This document shows, piece by piece, positions 20,812-31,634 of a DNA stretch of 64,000 nucleotides; within the stretch, counting starts at the first letter, position 1; each line of letters begins with the position of its first letter. The translations under genes were made by a program, and so were the position numbers. The notes beneath the pieces are model-generated. The model was not told the origin of the DNA. It ran no database searches and worked only from the letters and a program-made list of their open reading frames with translations. The DNA is from Coemansia sp. RSA 1200 (taxonomy: Eukaryota > Kickxellomycota > Kickxellomycetes > Kickxellales > Kickxellaceae): assembly GCA_027578915.1 (NCBI GenBank), contig JANBTT010000022.1, positions 62,001-126,000 on the forward strand, written 5' to 3'.

Positions 20812-23148
20812 CTAGAAGAATCCCCCGCCAGTCTTTGGCGTGGCCGCTCCCAGAGGCGGGTAGTTCTTGAGCTTTGAAAACAAGGTGCGTTGCTTGGCAA
20901 GCGACGAGCCCGTATCGCCCTTTGTTTTCTGGCGGAGCGACTCGAGAATGGTCTTGAGCTGCTGCTTCTCAAGATCGTCGCGCTTTGTCAGGATGTCCTC
21001 AACAAGCACCAGAGGGAGATCCGGGTACTGCTTCTTCACCGAGAAGAACTCGAGGAAAATCATGGTGGGCGTCGAGTCTATCACCGACACAAGTATCCGC
21101 ACAACATTCAGCGTGTCGGCCACCGCACCAGCATCGACATGCTCCTTGAAGAACTTTGATGCACGGTGGATCTCCAGATTTAGCTTCTCGGTTGTCTTGC
21201 CCTTGTGGAACTTTACCTTTCCAGCAACAGCGTCAACGTAGCTCAGCGCAAAGCGCGAGAGCAAGTCCTGCATCAGCCGCTTGTACAGGTACTTGTCCAG
21301 GTGGTCCTGAAAGTCCTGGCAGTAGTCCTTCAGCGTCTCGATGACCGGCTGCAGCAGATCGTCCTGGTACCACTCTGGCGTGTACAAGGCCGAGGTGATG
21401 GGCCGCAGATCGGAGAACACAATGTCAGCAAGCGTCTGCGTGGCGGCTTCGGCCACATTCATAAAGATGTCCATTGTCAGCGACAGCTCGTTTTTGAAGC
21501 GCTCCTGGTGCGAGCGGGTGAGGCGGTCGCCTGTCTCGTCGCGAATGGTCTCAGCCTGCACGACCGAACGGATCTGCTCGTTGGCCAGCGCCATTGTGTA
21601 GTCAACCAAGCCCTCAGCAACAGTCTCGGGCGTTTCTATCTGCTTTGCCTTCTCGCTGGCCAGCAGATCACGCCACTGCTTGCTAACGTCTTGGAACACC
21701 TTGTTGCACTCGGCAACGAGGTCGCACAGCAGTTTGGCACGCTGCGCCTCGGTCACAAGCTCAATGTTCTGGTTGATGATCTCAAACAGATAGATCGAGC
21801 CTCCAGTCACATACAGACCATCCTCGCCCATGCTGGGCGCATCCTCCCGTCTGACAAACGTCTCGCACTCTGTCTTCATCAGGTTCTTGATCCACTCTCG
21901 AATCTTGGAGGCTGCAATGTCCAAGTACTCCTGCGCCATCGAGTCCTCCCGGCCCTCCAGCAGCGCCGGCTTCAGCTGCTCCTTTGGAATGCCCAGCTCC
22001 TTGCGCATTGCAGCGCCATACTCGCGCACCCACCGCAGAAGCATCAGAATCTCGCCTCCGTCCAGGTCGCGGGCCACCAGCGCATCGGTGTTTTTGACCA
22101 CCGACTGGTGGTACTCGTCGATAAACAGGTCGAATATGTAGTAATCCGAGGGAAATGCTGGAGCCACGGCATCTAGCGCAAACGCCAGCTCGTCGATGAC
22201 AAAGCCGGTGACTTCGGTTACCTCGCCAAGGCCCTTGGCGTCGTTTTTGAAAAAGTCGCTCACCCGACGATCGATAAAGTCGTGGATCAGCGCCAGCAGC
22301 TTCTGCTTGTAGTTCTTGATTCTGCGCTCCTTTCTGGGTCCACGGGACAATGCCGACGACGCCAGAGACAGCTTGTCAGAGCCACCAAAGACTGACTGGC
22401 GATGCGCAAGCCCAGCGCCCTCCTTCTCGCGCTCCTGTGCGCGGTCGGCCGCCTCCTCGACCTCGACAACCTTGAGGAGCTGCACGATGATGTTTGTGCG
22501 GCTTCGCAGTGCCAGATCATACATGCCCTCGGCCACATGCCACAGAAAGGCCTCGAACTCCTGGACGAGCTCGTCGATTCCGCCAAACATCTGGGACAGC
22601 GTCTGCTCGGCGTCGGCGTCGTTTACGCCGGCAAAGCCAAGAGCGCGATTCCTAAAGTCCTCGAGTTTGTACAGAAAGTAGTGCAGACGGAGGAGGTTAA
22701 AGTTCCCCTGCCCAAAGTTGGCCTTAGCGTCGGCCATCATCGCACGCACATGCGTGTACTGCTGGTGGAACTCGTTGAACTGCTTGTAGAACTCGTTGGC
22801 GCGCACAAAGTTTCTGTTGGCAATGGATATCTTCTGGATTCGGTCAAAGTTGGTCAGATAGCTCTGCGCGCTGGTGCACAGCCGGTCGACCTGCTGCATA
22901 TCCGTCTTTACATTTCCTATTTGGCCGCCGGTAGCGTACATGAGCTCAAGACCTTCCTGCACATCGTCGAATTGCCGCCGTACGTCGGTATTTAGCTGTG
23001 CGTCAATCAGAAGCTTCTCCTGCGCAAGCTTGCGCCGCACATCGTCCGCCTTGTAGGCCAGGTCGTCGGGGTGCCGCAGGAGCTTGGCAAGGCGCTGGAT
23101 TGCGTACTGGCGCGCGTTGCCATCCGACACCAATTCCTGGAGAGCCAT
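20812..23148 (-). CDS. SEC6: Exocyst complex component Sec6
   Basis: Subunit of the exocyst, tethering secretory vesicles at the plasma membrane. 778 residues, comparable with yeast (about 805) and human EXOC3 (about 745). The N-terminus AIQRLAKLLRHPDDLAYK followed by long helices with LNTDVRRQFDDVQEGLELM matches the Sec6 N-terminal coiled coil. The middle is all-alpha. The C-terminus has SVKKQYPDLPLVLVEDILTK, the strongest family motif, and ends in a Gly/Phe-rich tail. It is a single exon. The CDK5RAP1 stop lies about 150 bases upstream on the same strand, so the SEC6 promoter must be compact or overlap that 3' UTR. Confidence 0.9.
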   Translation of the reverse strand: MALQELVSDGNARQYAIQRLAKLLRHPDDLAYKADDVRRKLAQEKLLIDAQLNTDVRRQFDDVQEGLELMYATGGQIGNVKTDMQQVDRLCTSAQSYLTNFDRIQKISIANRNFVRANEFYKQFNEFHQQYTHVRAMMADAKANFGQGNFNLLRLHYFLYKLEDFRNRALGFAGVNDADAEQTLSQMFGGIDELVQEFEAFLWHVAEGMYDLALRSRTNIIVQLLKVVEVEEAADRAQEREKEGAGLAHRQSVFGGSDKLSLASSALSRGPRKERRIKNYKQKLLALIHDFIDRRVSDFFKNDAKGLGEVTEVTGFVIDELAFALDAVAPAFPSDYYIFDLFIDEYHQSVVKNTDALVARDLDGGEILMLLRWVREYGAAMRKELGIPKEQLKPALLEGREDSMAQEYLDIAASKIREWIKNLMKTECETFVRREDAPSMGEDGLYVTGGSIYLFEIINQNIELVTEAQRAKLLCDLVAECNKVFQDVSKQWRDLLASEKAKQIETPETVAEGLVDYTMALANEQIRSVVQAETIRDETGDRLTRSHQERFKNELSLTMDIFMNVAEAATQTLADIVFSDLRPITSALYTPEWYQDDLLQPVIETLKDYCQDFQDHLDKYLYKRLMQDLLSRFALSYVDAVAGKVKFHKGKTTEKLNLEIHRASKFFKEHVDAGAVADTLNVVRILVSVIDSTPTMIFLEFFSVKKQYPDLPLVLVEDILTKRDDLEKQQLKTILESLRQKTKGDTGSSLAKQRTLFSKLKNYPPLGAATPKTGGGFF

Positions 23149-23300
23149 CGAGAGGACGAGTCAATGAGGGTCGTGCAGATTTAAAGTGAAGAGCTGGTTG
23201 GATGTGGGAATTTGCATTAAAGAACAACAAAATAAGCGGAGAAGAACAACGTCAACAAAAGCACTAGACGCCTGAAGCAGCAGGGGAAAAAGAGAGGGCA

Positions 23301-25076
23301 TCACCAAGTGTCTTTATGCAGCACAGCAGCACTGGGCTGTGGGAAATCGCGGTAAAACTGGCGCAGCGTTGTCGGCTGGAGAGCATCGGCCGACAGTGAC
23401 GCTGACGTGGCGGCCTTGAAGCGCACGCGCACGTAGTCGCCGGGCCGCAGATGCAGGGCGTCAGGGACATCCAGGAACACCTTGTGGCCGTAATCGTCGG
23501 AGCCAAACGGACGCGCGTGTTTCCGCGTCAGACCCTCGTACAGAACCAGACCCTGCGTGCCAACGAAGCGCTGGTTCCGCCGCGCCGCCGTTGCGTGGAA
23601 AGTGCCGATTATCTGCGTAAGCCTCTGCGACTTTACCTCCTGCGGCACATCGTCGCTGTATTTGCGGTGCGCGTGGGTGCGCTCGCGCATGCTGTAGGCA
23701 AACATAAACGCCATGTCAAAGCCAACCGCCTCCATCACAGACACCGTATCGAGGTGTTCAGCGTCGGTCTCGCCACAGAAGCCGGCAATTACGTCGGTGC
23801 TGAAGGTGACGTCGGGGATGACGCCGCGGATGTGCTCCACCAGCTCCAGAAACGCCTCGCGCGAGTATCCGCGACGCATGCGCTCCAGACAGCTGGTGCT
23901 TCCGGACTGCAACGGCAGATGGATGTTGCGGCAGACGTTGGCGTTGTCGCGGATCACATGCAGAAGCTCGTCGGGAAAGTCCTTTGGATGCGGCGACGTA
24001 AAGCGGATGCGCATCTCGGGATCCACCTGCGCGACGCGGTGCAGCAGCTCGGCAAATCGACGGCCGCCCTCCTTGCGACGATAGATGGTGCTGAATCCGC
24101 GGCTCAGCTCGGATCCGTATCCATCGACGTCGTGGGCGTCGCTCTGGCTCGTGTCCCGATACGAGTTCACGTTCTGTCCGAGTAGCGTCACTTCGCGGAT
24201 GCCCTGGCTGCTGAGGCTGCGCACCTCCTTGATGATCGAGTCGATGCTCCGGCTGCGCTCGGTGCCGCGCGTAAAGGGCACAATGCAGAAGCTGCACATG
24301 TTGTTGCACCCGCGCATGACGCTCAAATGGACGCTGATCTTGTTGGAATCCAGCCGCACCGGCGTAATGTCAGCATACGTTTCGTCTGCCGACAGCATTA
24401 CGTTTGCAACACCGTCCGCCGACATGCTGCGCAGCGACAGTAGCCGTGGCAGCGACCGATATGCATCCGGTCCGCACACAACATCCACCAGCTTGTCGGA
24501 TTCAAGCAGCTTCTCCTTCAGCCGCTCGGCCATGCACCCAAGTACCCCAACCATTGGCGCCCGCTCCGGACGCGCCTTTGTTTTCAGCGACTTCAAATAC
24601 GACAGCCGCTCCCAGATCCGATGCTCGGCCTTCTCGCGGATTGCGCAGGTCATCAGGAACACCACATCTGCGTCGTCAAGCGCCATCGTGCGTCTGTATC
24701 CGGCCTTGTTCAGCACTGCCATCAGGATCTCTGTGTCGTTGACATTCATCTGGCACCCGTACACCTCCACGTAGTACTTCCTTCCTTGGCCCCAATCCGA
24801 CACCGCCACGTACGGCAATGCTTCCGGCTCTGTCGCGCTAGCATCTGATTGCGTCTGAGTCCCCGGAAGCGGCTGCGCTAGAAAGTGCTGTAGCGATGGG
24901 CCTGTGCGGTTGTTGAAGACCAGATGCCGTGTCCGGGCGCCTGCTCTCTGCGTGCTGCTGCCGCCATATGCAACCGCCGTCGTCCCAAACGAACGCCAGG
25001 CAGGCGGTCTAGAAAGCCGGCGGACACAGCCCACGCAGGTAGCCACAGCTGAGCTGATGATCGGTCGGTATGCCAT
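23301..25076 (-). CDS. CDK5RAP1: Mitochondrial tRNA methylthiotransferase (CDK5RAP1/MiaB type)
   Basis: Radical-SAM enzyme that adds a methylthio group to i6A37 of mitochondrial tRNAs. 591 residues from the ATG at 25076; the first ~40 (MAYRPIISSAVATCVGCVRR...) form a basic presequence. MTTase N-terminal domain: VEVYGCQMNVNDTEIL, then LMTCAIREKAEHRIW and a third Cys in GVLGCMAERL (iron-sulphur ligands). Radical-SAM motif: RGCNNMCSFC (CxxxCxxC), then PFTRGTERSR. A TRAM domain sits at the C-terminus (GLVLYEGLTRKHARPFG...PGDYVRVRFKA). The frame stays open upstream to 25403, but without a presequence-like start; the 25076 ATG is preferred. Absent from budding yeast. Confidence 0.92.
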   Translation of the reverse strand: MAYRPIISSAVATCVGCVRRLSRPPAWRSFGTTAVAYGGSSTQRAGARTRHLVFNNRTGPSLQHFLAQPLPGTQTQSDASATEPEALPYVAVSDWGQGRKYYVEVYGCQMNVNDTEILMAVLNKAGYRRTMALDDADVVFLMTCAIREKAEHRIWERLSYLKSLKTKARPERAPMVGVLGCMAERLKEKLLESDKLVDVVCGPDAYRSLPRLLSLRSMSADGVANVMLSADETYADITPVRLDSNKISVHLSVMRGCNNMCSFCIVPFTRGTERSRSIDSIIKEVRSLSSQGIREVTLLGQNVNSYRDTSQSDAHDVDGYGSELSRGFSTIYRRKEGGRRFAELLHRVAQVDPEMRIRFTSPHPKDFPDELLHVIRDNANVCRNIHLPLQSGSTSCLERMRRGYSREAFLELVEHIRGVIPDVTFSTDVIAGFCGETDAEHLDTVSVMEAVGFDMAFMFAYSMRERTHAHRKYSDDVPQEVKSQRLTQIIGTFHATAARRNQRFVGTQGLVLYEGLTRKHARPFGSDDYGHKVFLDVPDALHLRPGDYVRVRFKAATSASLSADALQPTTLRQFYRDFPQPSAAVLHKDTW

Positions 25077-25639
25077 GGATCGGAATACACGTGGCAAGCG
25101 CAGCTTGTGCCTCGGTCTGTAGTGTAAAATGAGAACCAGGCCCGCTGTAAATTGCAAAGAAGCGCCAGTGTCGTCAGCAAAGATAAAGAGATAAAAAAGT
25201 GAAGATAAAAAGGCACTGATCTTTGATGCGAAAGGAGCTTTACCAAGCCCATTTTGAACATTTTTTACTGCCAATTTTTTGTTACAGTTTCTCTGATCGA
25301 CTCGCATGCCCGAGCCGCAGGAACCATTTGCGGCTCGCAGCTCACGACTCGGGTTAGGCGAATGACGCGTGATGCGGTTGTTGACGGTTCTTTTGTAAAA
25401 CAACGCGAAACGGCAGCCAAGCTTAAAACCGCTGCGGATTCAAACCCATGCTGCCACGACACACGTAGATGAATTGCGTGTTTGTCTGCGTGTTGTTAGC
25501 AGCAGCCTCTTTTCTATTTCTTTTTCTTTTTTCTTTTACTTTCTTTCTCCACGAAGCTGGCTTTCTAATCATTTATATCATTTTTTCCAATCACACTAAC
25601 CACTGCTTCTACTTGCTGCAATAATAGCACATACGTGAA
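25077..25639. promoter_or_regulatory. Divergent promoter CDK5RAP1/RFC1
   Basis: 563 bases between divergent start codons. The RFC1-proximal part is a T/C-rich leader. A GATTCAAAC at about 25437 recalls a tRNA T-loop, but no flanking stems form, so no tRNA is called. Confidence 0.4.
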
Positions 25640-28343
25640 ATGGCTCGTGGGCTGGCGTCGATGGCGAGGTACGCTGGGCTTGCTCTTTCGGAGCCCATGC
25701 TTTATTGTTTTCACTTTCACTATCTTTCCTCTGGGAGAGAAGAAATTGCTAGTATTTACACTAAAAGCAAAACCACAGGGATTTCATTTGCCAACAACAA
25801 TATGTAGGAAGCGGAAGATTGAAGACTCTGACGAGGAGATCGATCCTGAGGAATTTTTCGGCAACGCCAAAGCAGCTGGCAAGGAAAAGCCAAAGCCAAA
25901 GCCAAAAGCCCAGGCGGCTGCCAAAACAAAGGCAAAGACAGAAGGCAAGATCCATTCCCATGGGGCTGATCAGATAGAGATGGAGATGGAGATGGACGTT
26001 GACAGGCCTCGAAAAGAGATTGGATTCCCAGCCAGCGAGCTTCCAGACATTGCGCCCAAAAAGTTCTCATATGCCAATCACGCGCAGCACATGGGAGCAA
26101 AGGAACCCGGATCAAAGAGCATTCCAGAGGGCGCGTCTGGCTGTCTCGATGATCTTCGCTTTGTGGTTACTGGCGAGTTTACGTCCCTTTCGCGTGAGGG
26201 AATAACGGATCTGATCAAGACGTATGGCGGCCACATAACGTCTGCAGTCAGCGGTAAAACGTCGTATCTCGTTGTTGGCGATGATCCGGGCTCCAGCAAG
26301 GTGAAGAAGGCAAAATCGATGAAGACACGCTGTCTGTATGAGGACGATCTCTTTGAGCTCATCCGCTCATCGAAGGATAGTCTGGACCAAGACACATCTG
26401 CTCCAGCACAGGAAAAGGCACCAGAGTTAAAGGCCGCTGGCTCGTTTATGCAAGTGGACGATGAAGCGGAACCGAGCAACGAAAGCATGGGAGCCAAAGA
26501 AGAGGATGTGGCGAATGGAGACTCGAAGGCTACACTAGAGCCGCAAGAATCACATCCGCCAAAGCAGGCTGTGGTAGAAACAAGCAGTGGTACTACTGAG
26601 CTCCCGTCAAAGTCGGCTCCCTCATCGGCACCGGAACGCACCAAGCTGTGGACGGAAAAGTACAAGCCAACAAAGCTAAAGGATCTGTGCGGACATAAGA
26701 CCAACGCGGAGGCAATACTGCAGTGGCTCGGATGGTGGGCATCAGGGACGGTTCCTGAAAAGCGAGCCGTGCTTATCTCAGGCCCACCGGGTATTGGCAA
26801 GACAACAACGGCGCACCTTGTGGCGCATCTGGCAGGCTTTGATGTGCTGGAGCTGAATGCATCGGAGACACGCAGCAAGAGCGCACTCAAGAGCATTCTG
26901 GGCAGTGCGGTGGGGAACCGCAGTCTTCTGGAGTTTGACCGAAAGAAGCTGCGGCAGCTGGAGGAGGAGGAGCAGGAGCAGGAGTCGCAGCAGGAAAGCA
27001 GCGGAGCAAAAAAGTTGGTGGTGATTATGGACGAGGTCGACGGAATGTCGGGCGGCGACCGCGGCGGCACAGCCGAGCTGATCCAGCTTGTGAAGCGCAC
27101 AAAGGTGCCGATCATCTGCATCTGCAACGACCGCCAGTCAACAAAGGTGCGTTCTCTGGCCAACTACTGCGAGGACATGCGGTTCCGACGCCCCACCGAG
27201 CAGCAGATGCGGGCGCGCCTCAACACGATTGCGTTCCGCGAGGGCCTTAAGCTTGAGCCCAACGCAATTGCGCAGCTTGTGCAGTCAACGCACAACGACA
27301 TTCGCCAGATCATCAACCTGATGTCCAGCTATGCGCTGAACAAGGCGTCGATGAACTACCTCGAGAGCAAGGCCTTCTCCAGCCTCAACAAGAAGCAGGT
27401 CAGCGTCGGGCCGTTTGATGTCATTGGCAAGTACCTGAATGGCATGGAGAATGCTGGCATGACGTTTGCCGACAAGCTTGATATGTACTACACGGACTTT
27501 TCGATAGTTCCGCTATTTGTGCAGGAAAACTACATTGACAACAGGCCGGGAGGCGGCGGCAGCGAGCTGGATGCGCTGGAGGCGCTGAGCAATGCTGCGG
27601 AGCTGATCTCGGAGAGCGACATTGTCGACAGCAAGCTGCGTGGGTCGCAGCAGTGGGGGCTGATGCCGCTACATGCCGCTCTCTCATGTGCTGGGCCGGC
27701 GTTCTTTGCGCGTGGCGGGCGTAACCAAATGTACCGGTTTCCCGCCTGGCTCGGCCAGAACTCGAAGGGCGCCAAGCTTGGAAGGATGCTGCGCGACGTG
27801 CAAAGCCACATGCGTCTGCGCGTGTCAGCAGACAAGACAGAGATCCGCAAGTCGTATGTGCCGGCAATGGCTCCAGAACTGGTTGTGCCTCTGGCTGACC
27901 GGGGCACAGACGGTATTGCCGACGTCATCGCCACCATGGACCACTACTATCTGAACAAGGACCATTGGGATGCGCTGCTGGAGCTGCATCTGGATGGCGA
28001 GCGCATGGTGAAGCAGATTCCAACCGCCGTCAAGTCTGCCTTCACGCGCGAGTACAACAAGGCTTCCCATCCGCTGGCCCTACACTCGATGAAGGGCGCT
28101 GCGTCAGGCAAGGCACTGTCGGATGCTGCGTCTGGCGCTGGCCTCAGACCCGACTCTGAGGAGTATGTGGATCTCGACGATGACAACGACGATGACAACG
28201 ATGACAACGATGGCAGTGCATCCGACGTCGATGCCGACGCGTTTGTCAAGCCGGTCAAGCGCAAAGCTGGTACCAGCAAGGCCAGTACCAGCAAGGCTGC
28301 CAAGCAGTCTGCGTCGTCATCGCGCAAGCGCAAGAAGACCTAG
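25640..28343 (+). CDS. RFC1: Replication factor C subunit 1 (large subunit), two exons
   Basis: Large subunit of the clamp loader that places PCNA on primed DNA. I place exon 1 at 25640-25668 (29 nt, MARGLASMA plus two bases) and exon 2 at 25808-28343, about 854 residues. Without this splice the frame has no ATG near its 5' end and reads a hydrophobic stretch foreign to the family. Features: KRKIEDSDEEIDPEEFF near the start, a BRCT domain (about 119-198, DLRFVVTGEF...YGGHITSAVSGKTSYLVVGDD), WTEKYKPTKLKDLCG, Walker A GPPGIGKTT (about 336), Walker B MDEVDGM (about 416), SRC-like FRRPTEQQM, and the RFC1 C-terminal domain with PLFVQENYI and AAFTREYNKASH. The Asp-rich then Lys-rich tail ends SSRKRKKT. 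Confidence 0.93.
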
Positions 28344-29017
28344 GTGTGCCAGGCTCGCTGCTTTCTGGATATTCCTTACTCTTTTGCTTTTGGATACTTC
28401 CTTTTTCCCCCAATTTATGAGCAATTGTGCACAGTTTTGTTTTCTGACTTTGAAGACGATAGAGAGAATCATCTTTGGCACATTTCTGCAAAGATAAAAG
28501 AGACGCGGATTCGGCAACTGTAGTCCACATTCTTCAAGCGTTTGTCAAGCCCCCTTTGTGTGAGCTGCCAGACACCAAAAAAACGGTCCCATCGATTCGC
28601 ACCTTGTAGCATGTGCCTGACACCAGTAAGGGCGGTGGTGTCCCAGGAGCACGGACCAGCGGAGAGACCACTGAACTGACTTCTTTGCTGGCTGATTATT
28701 CGCAGGATCTACCACTTGTTTCTGCTTCACGCATCACCAGCAAGACCAGCCAGCCACAAGTTTTTCTCCTCACCAACACCGTCTTCTATGTAAGGCTGGT
28801 GATGACGATGTCACAGCCAGCCCTAACATCAAACCATAAAAGAGGGAGTGGTGAGAGGAGAGATTGGTGGTGCTCTTTTTTTGTGTCGCTTGTTTGTGCC
28901 TTTTAGCCTTTGTTCATCTTTTTTTTTCTTCTTCACATTTTGTCGCTCTTTAAACCCACACCTCTTTCATTTTCTCTATTTCTTTTTGTTTCTGTTAAAG
29001 TCTTGTTCATTTCCATC

Positions 29018-29059
<42 letters not shown>

Positions 29060-29308
29060 TCGCATCTATTATAATACGACCGTTCCATTCCTCTTTTTCT
29101 TTCTCCTTCTTCCTTCCTCTTCTCCGCCAAACTCACGTAGCCACTCTTCTCATTTTTACGATTTCTTCTTGTCTTCCTCTTTTACTTTCTGTTCTGCTGG
29201 TTGTTTTTCCCACGCAAAGAGCACCCTCCAGTCACCAGTCCATTTGCCTATTTAGGGTTGTACGTGTGTCTGAAGAAAGCCTTCTTGTTTTATTTTATTT
29301 CTCATTCC
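28344..29308. other. Intergenic / leader upstream of the CCCH gene
   Basis: A pyrimidine-rich region most easily read as the promoter and long leader of the zinc-finger gene. It includes a CT microsatellite and a small imperfect hairpin at 28794-28822 (GGCTGG/CCAGCC arms). A plus-strand frame at 28608-28906, opening directly after a TAG that could be an acceptor, reads as ordinary protein for its first ~45 codons, but no partner exon was found. Confidence 0.35.
29021..29056. repeat. (CT)18 microsatellite
   Basis: A perfect CT dinucleotide run about 250 bases upstream of the CCCH gene start, within a pyrimidine-rich leader. Confidence 0.95.
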
Positions 29309-31238
29309 ATGTTCCGTTTAACTAGCTCAGCTTTGTTTGTACACTCTACACCATCATCATCCCATCGTTTTGTCAAGATGGACCGATACCCTCCTGGCGT
29401 TGTCTTGGGCATATGTGTTGGTGCTCTCTGTCTAGCCACCTCAGTGGTGACACTAGTCGCCTTGGGCTGTCGAACCCATGCTCGCGCCAGAAACAGCAGC
29501 AGCAGCAGCAGCAGCAATGCCAGCCGCCACGTGCTAGCGAAGCCCACACACGGTAAGCATCCATCTTTGGCTCTTATGTCTTGTTTTTTATTCCACCTAA
29601 CCAGACTCCTCTCCTTCTCTCCACTTCTTTCTTGCAGCGGCTGTGCTGATATGTGACTTGTGAGCTTCTGGACTTTTCTGATGCAGAAACAAGAGTGGGG
29701 GAGAGTGAGCAAGGTTGCAAAGCCTCTTCTTGCACATCGAAACCTCCTTGTGCAGCTCTTTTCTTCTTTTGGCACAGCCACACACTCCTTTCGCCAAGCC
29801 GACCGACCGACCGACCATGCCAGTCCCCACCAATCGGGCTCCCGCTTGTCTTGCAAGCAAACCTTCACATGGGCTTTGCTCAATGCAAAGCTCGCTTTCT
29901 CTCTCACTCTCCCCAGCGTAATTGTGTTGGCTGGACTTTGCCCTTTGTTATCAAACATGTAAATGTATGCTTTTTATCTCTTTGTTTGCATGGCTGTTGA
30001 AACATACTACTGAGTCTGTACCATTGTCTATAAGTAACCTTCTGCTTGTACTGTGTGTAGATGCCGATGAGGAGGAGGCGATAGCAACGCATGATGCGCC
30101 AGTCATACCACAACACCCCACCAATATAGGCAGCAACGACGAAACCCAACCATTGTTAAGCGGATCGGCCATTCGGACGCGGTACATTGACAATGCCAAC
30201 GAGTTTGCAAGGCCCTTTGTCGGCCAATCCAGCGCTACGTGCTGTCAGCGCAATGCCGGGTCGTTGGTGCAGTCTGCTGGAGTGTCATTCGATCCCACTG
30301 AGAACGTGGTGACTGTCGTGCAAAGCGACTCTTCGGATTCTGGGATCGAGTCAACTGCCAGCCTCCAAAGCGCATCCGAACTCTCAGGCTCAGAAAGCAA
30401 TGACAACGACGGCGGAAGTAGCAACAGTAAGCCGGACTCGCTTGCTGGATGTGGAGACACGCCAAAAGATGCAAAGCTCAGGGTTGAAACGAGTGAAGAA
30501 GAGACTGGTTACAAGAGCAACTGGCACCTAGACAAGAAGTGTGGAGATGACGAGCTGGTGACTGGTGAAATACTACCACTGCATGCTGCTGACAAAGCTC
30601 CTGGAGACTCGACAGAAGAGAAGCTAGACACTCCAGGAGTTGCGCATCGCGATCGCTCGGCGACCACATGCACCAACGGCGATGCCAGGACCAAAACCAG
30701 AGGAGAAAGCACTGCAGCGGCCACTGCCTTTCCTTCTTTTGCCAGCCGGCCACGCAGCTCGACGCTGAATGCGCAGGCGAAGGCATTTGTGCCTGCGCCC
30801 ATCGCTGGTGCCCCATCAAGCCGCAACCGGTCTAGAGAGGCCAGCGTGAGCGGCAGCCAGGCATCGGCAGATAACGACGAATCCACGGGTGTTTCCAACG
30901 GAGATACATGCGAGGGCGGGTCAAGCAGCACCCTCACCGCGTCACAGCATCATGCGCCAGATGAGCCAGTTGTCGAAGAGATGCCAAACATGGCAGTATC
31001 CAGCCGGCGATGCAAGTTCTGGCCAAGCTGCAGCAACAAGAACTGCAAGTACGCGCACCCGTCGCAGATGTGCCGGAAGCAGCTTGACTGTGTGTTTGGA
31101 TCCGCCTGCATGTTCGTCCATCAAAGCGACATATCCAAGATCAACGCCGTTATCGCGCGTGGAAACAGCCGCCGCTCCAAGCGCAAAAACAACGAGCTGA
31201 TCCGCTACAACAACCTTGAGGCCTATGTCGCGCAGTAG
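29309..31238 (+). CDS. Predicted membrane-anchored tandem CCCH (Nab2/ZC3H14-type) zinc-finger protein
   Basis: Putative RNA-binding protein. Exon 1 is 29309-29552 and exon 2 is 30061-31238; GTAAGC donor and TGTGTAG acceptor match in phase (about 473 residues; 450 if the second ATG at 29378 is used). Exon 2 has no ATG near its 5' end, so an upstream exon is required. Exon 1 gives a hydrophobic segment (about 30-54, GVVLGICVGALCLATSVVTLVAL) then a basic stretch and poly-Ser. The middle ~300 residues are Ser/Glu/Asp-rich and disordered. Near the C-terminus lie two Nab2-type fingers, C-x5-C-x4-C-x3-H (Cys399, 405, 410, His414) and C-x5-C-x5-C-x3-H (Cys419, 425, 431, His435). A basic SRRSKRKNN follows. 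The zinc-finger part is secure; linkage to exon 1 is inferred from splice signals. Confidence 0.65.
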
Positions 31239-31634
31239 CAAGAGCCGATCTTTCGGGCGGATGAATCACGACGTCACCCTCTCCTTCATTTTGCATAATG
31301 TCTGCCTGCCCGTGGACTGGCACGCCATGCATTGGTAAAGATTCTGTTTGCATTGTAAAGATAAAGCATAGCAACGCATCCTGCTGTGTACGGGGATTCC
31401 TTCTTTTCTTTTCTACACACGTAAAGTTAATAAAGTGAACACGATTGCAATGCCTTACCGAAGAAACACGCGTGGAAAAAGTAGCTACCAGAGACTCTCC
31501 AGTACACCGACAATATTACGGATCTGCGTCGCCTACAAATTCAGAGAAGGGCAGGGGTGAGCACGTGCTGCAGACAGACAGACAGTCAGTCAGGAAGCCT
31601 CCTCACCGTATACGTGTCGCATGGAGGTGCCATA
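31239..31634. other. Convergent spacer between the CCCH gene and U2AF1
   Basis: 3' flanks of two convergent genes. No gene is seen. Confidence 0.4.

Noticed and set aside
25281..25470. tRNA-like T-loop (GATTCAAAC) upstream of RFC1
   Set aside because: No matching T-stem, acceptor or anticodon arm could be formed.
28744..28830. snoRNA-like GATGACGATG with flanking GGCTGG/CCAGCC arms
   Set aside because: No proper C and D box pair or guide layout; the hairpin is short and bulged.
29302..29958. 218-codon minus-strand frame opposite the CCCH gene's first exon and intron
   Set aside because: The Leu run is the complement of the AGC repeat; no family resemblance.
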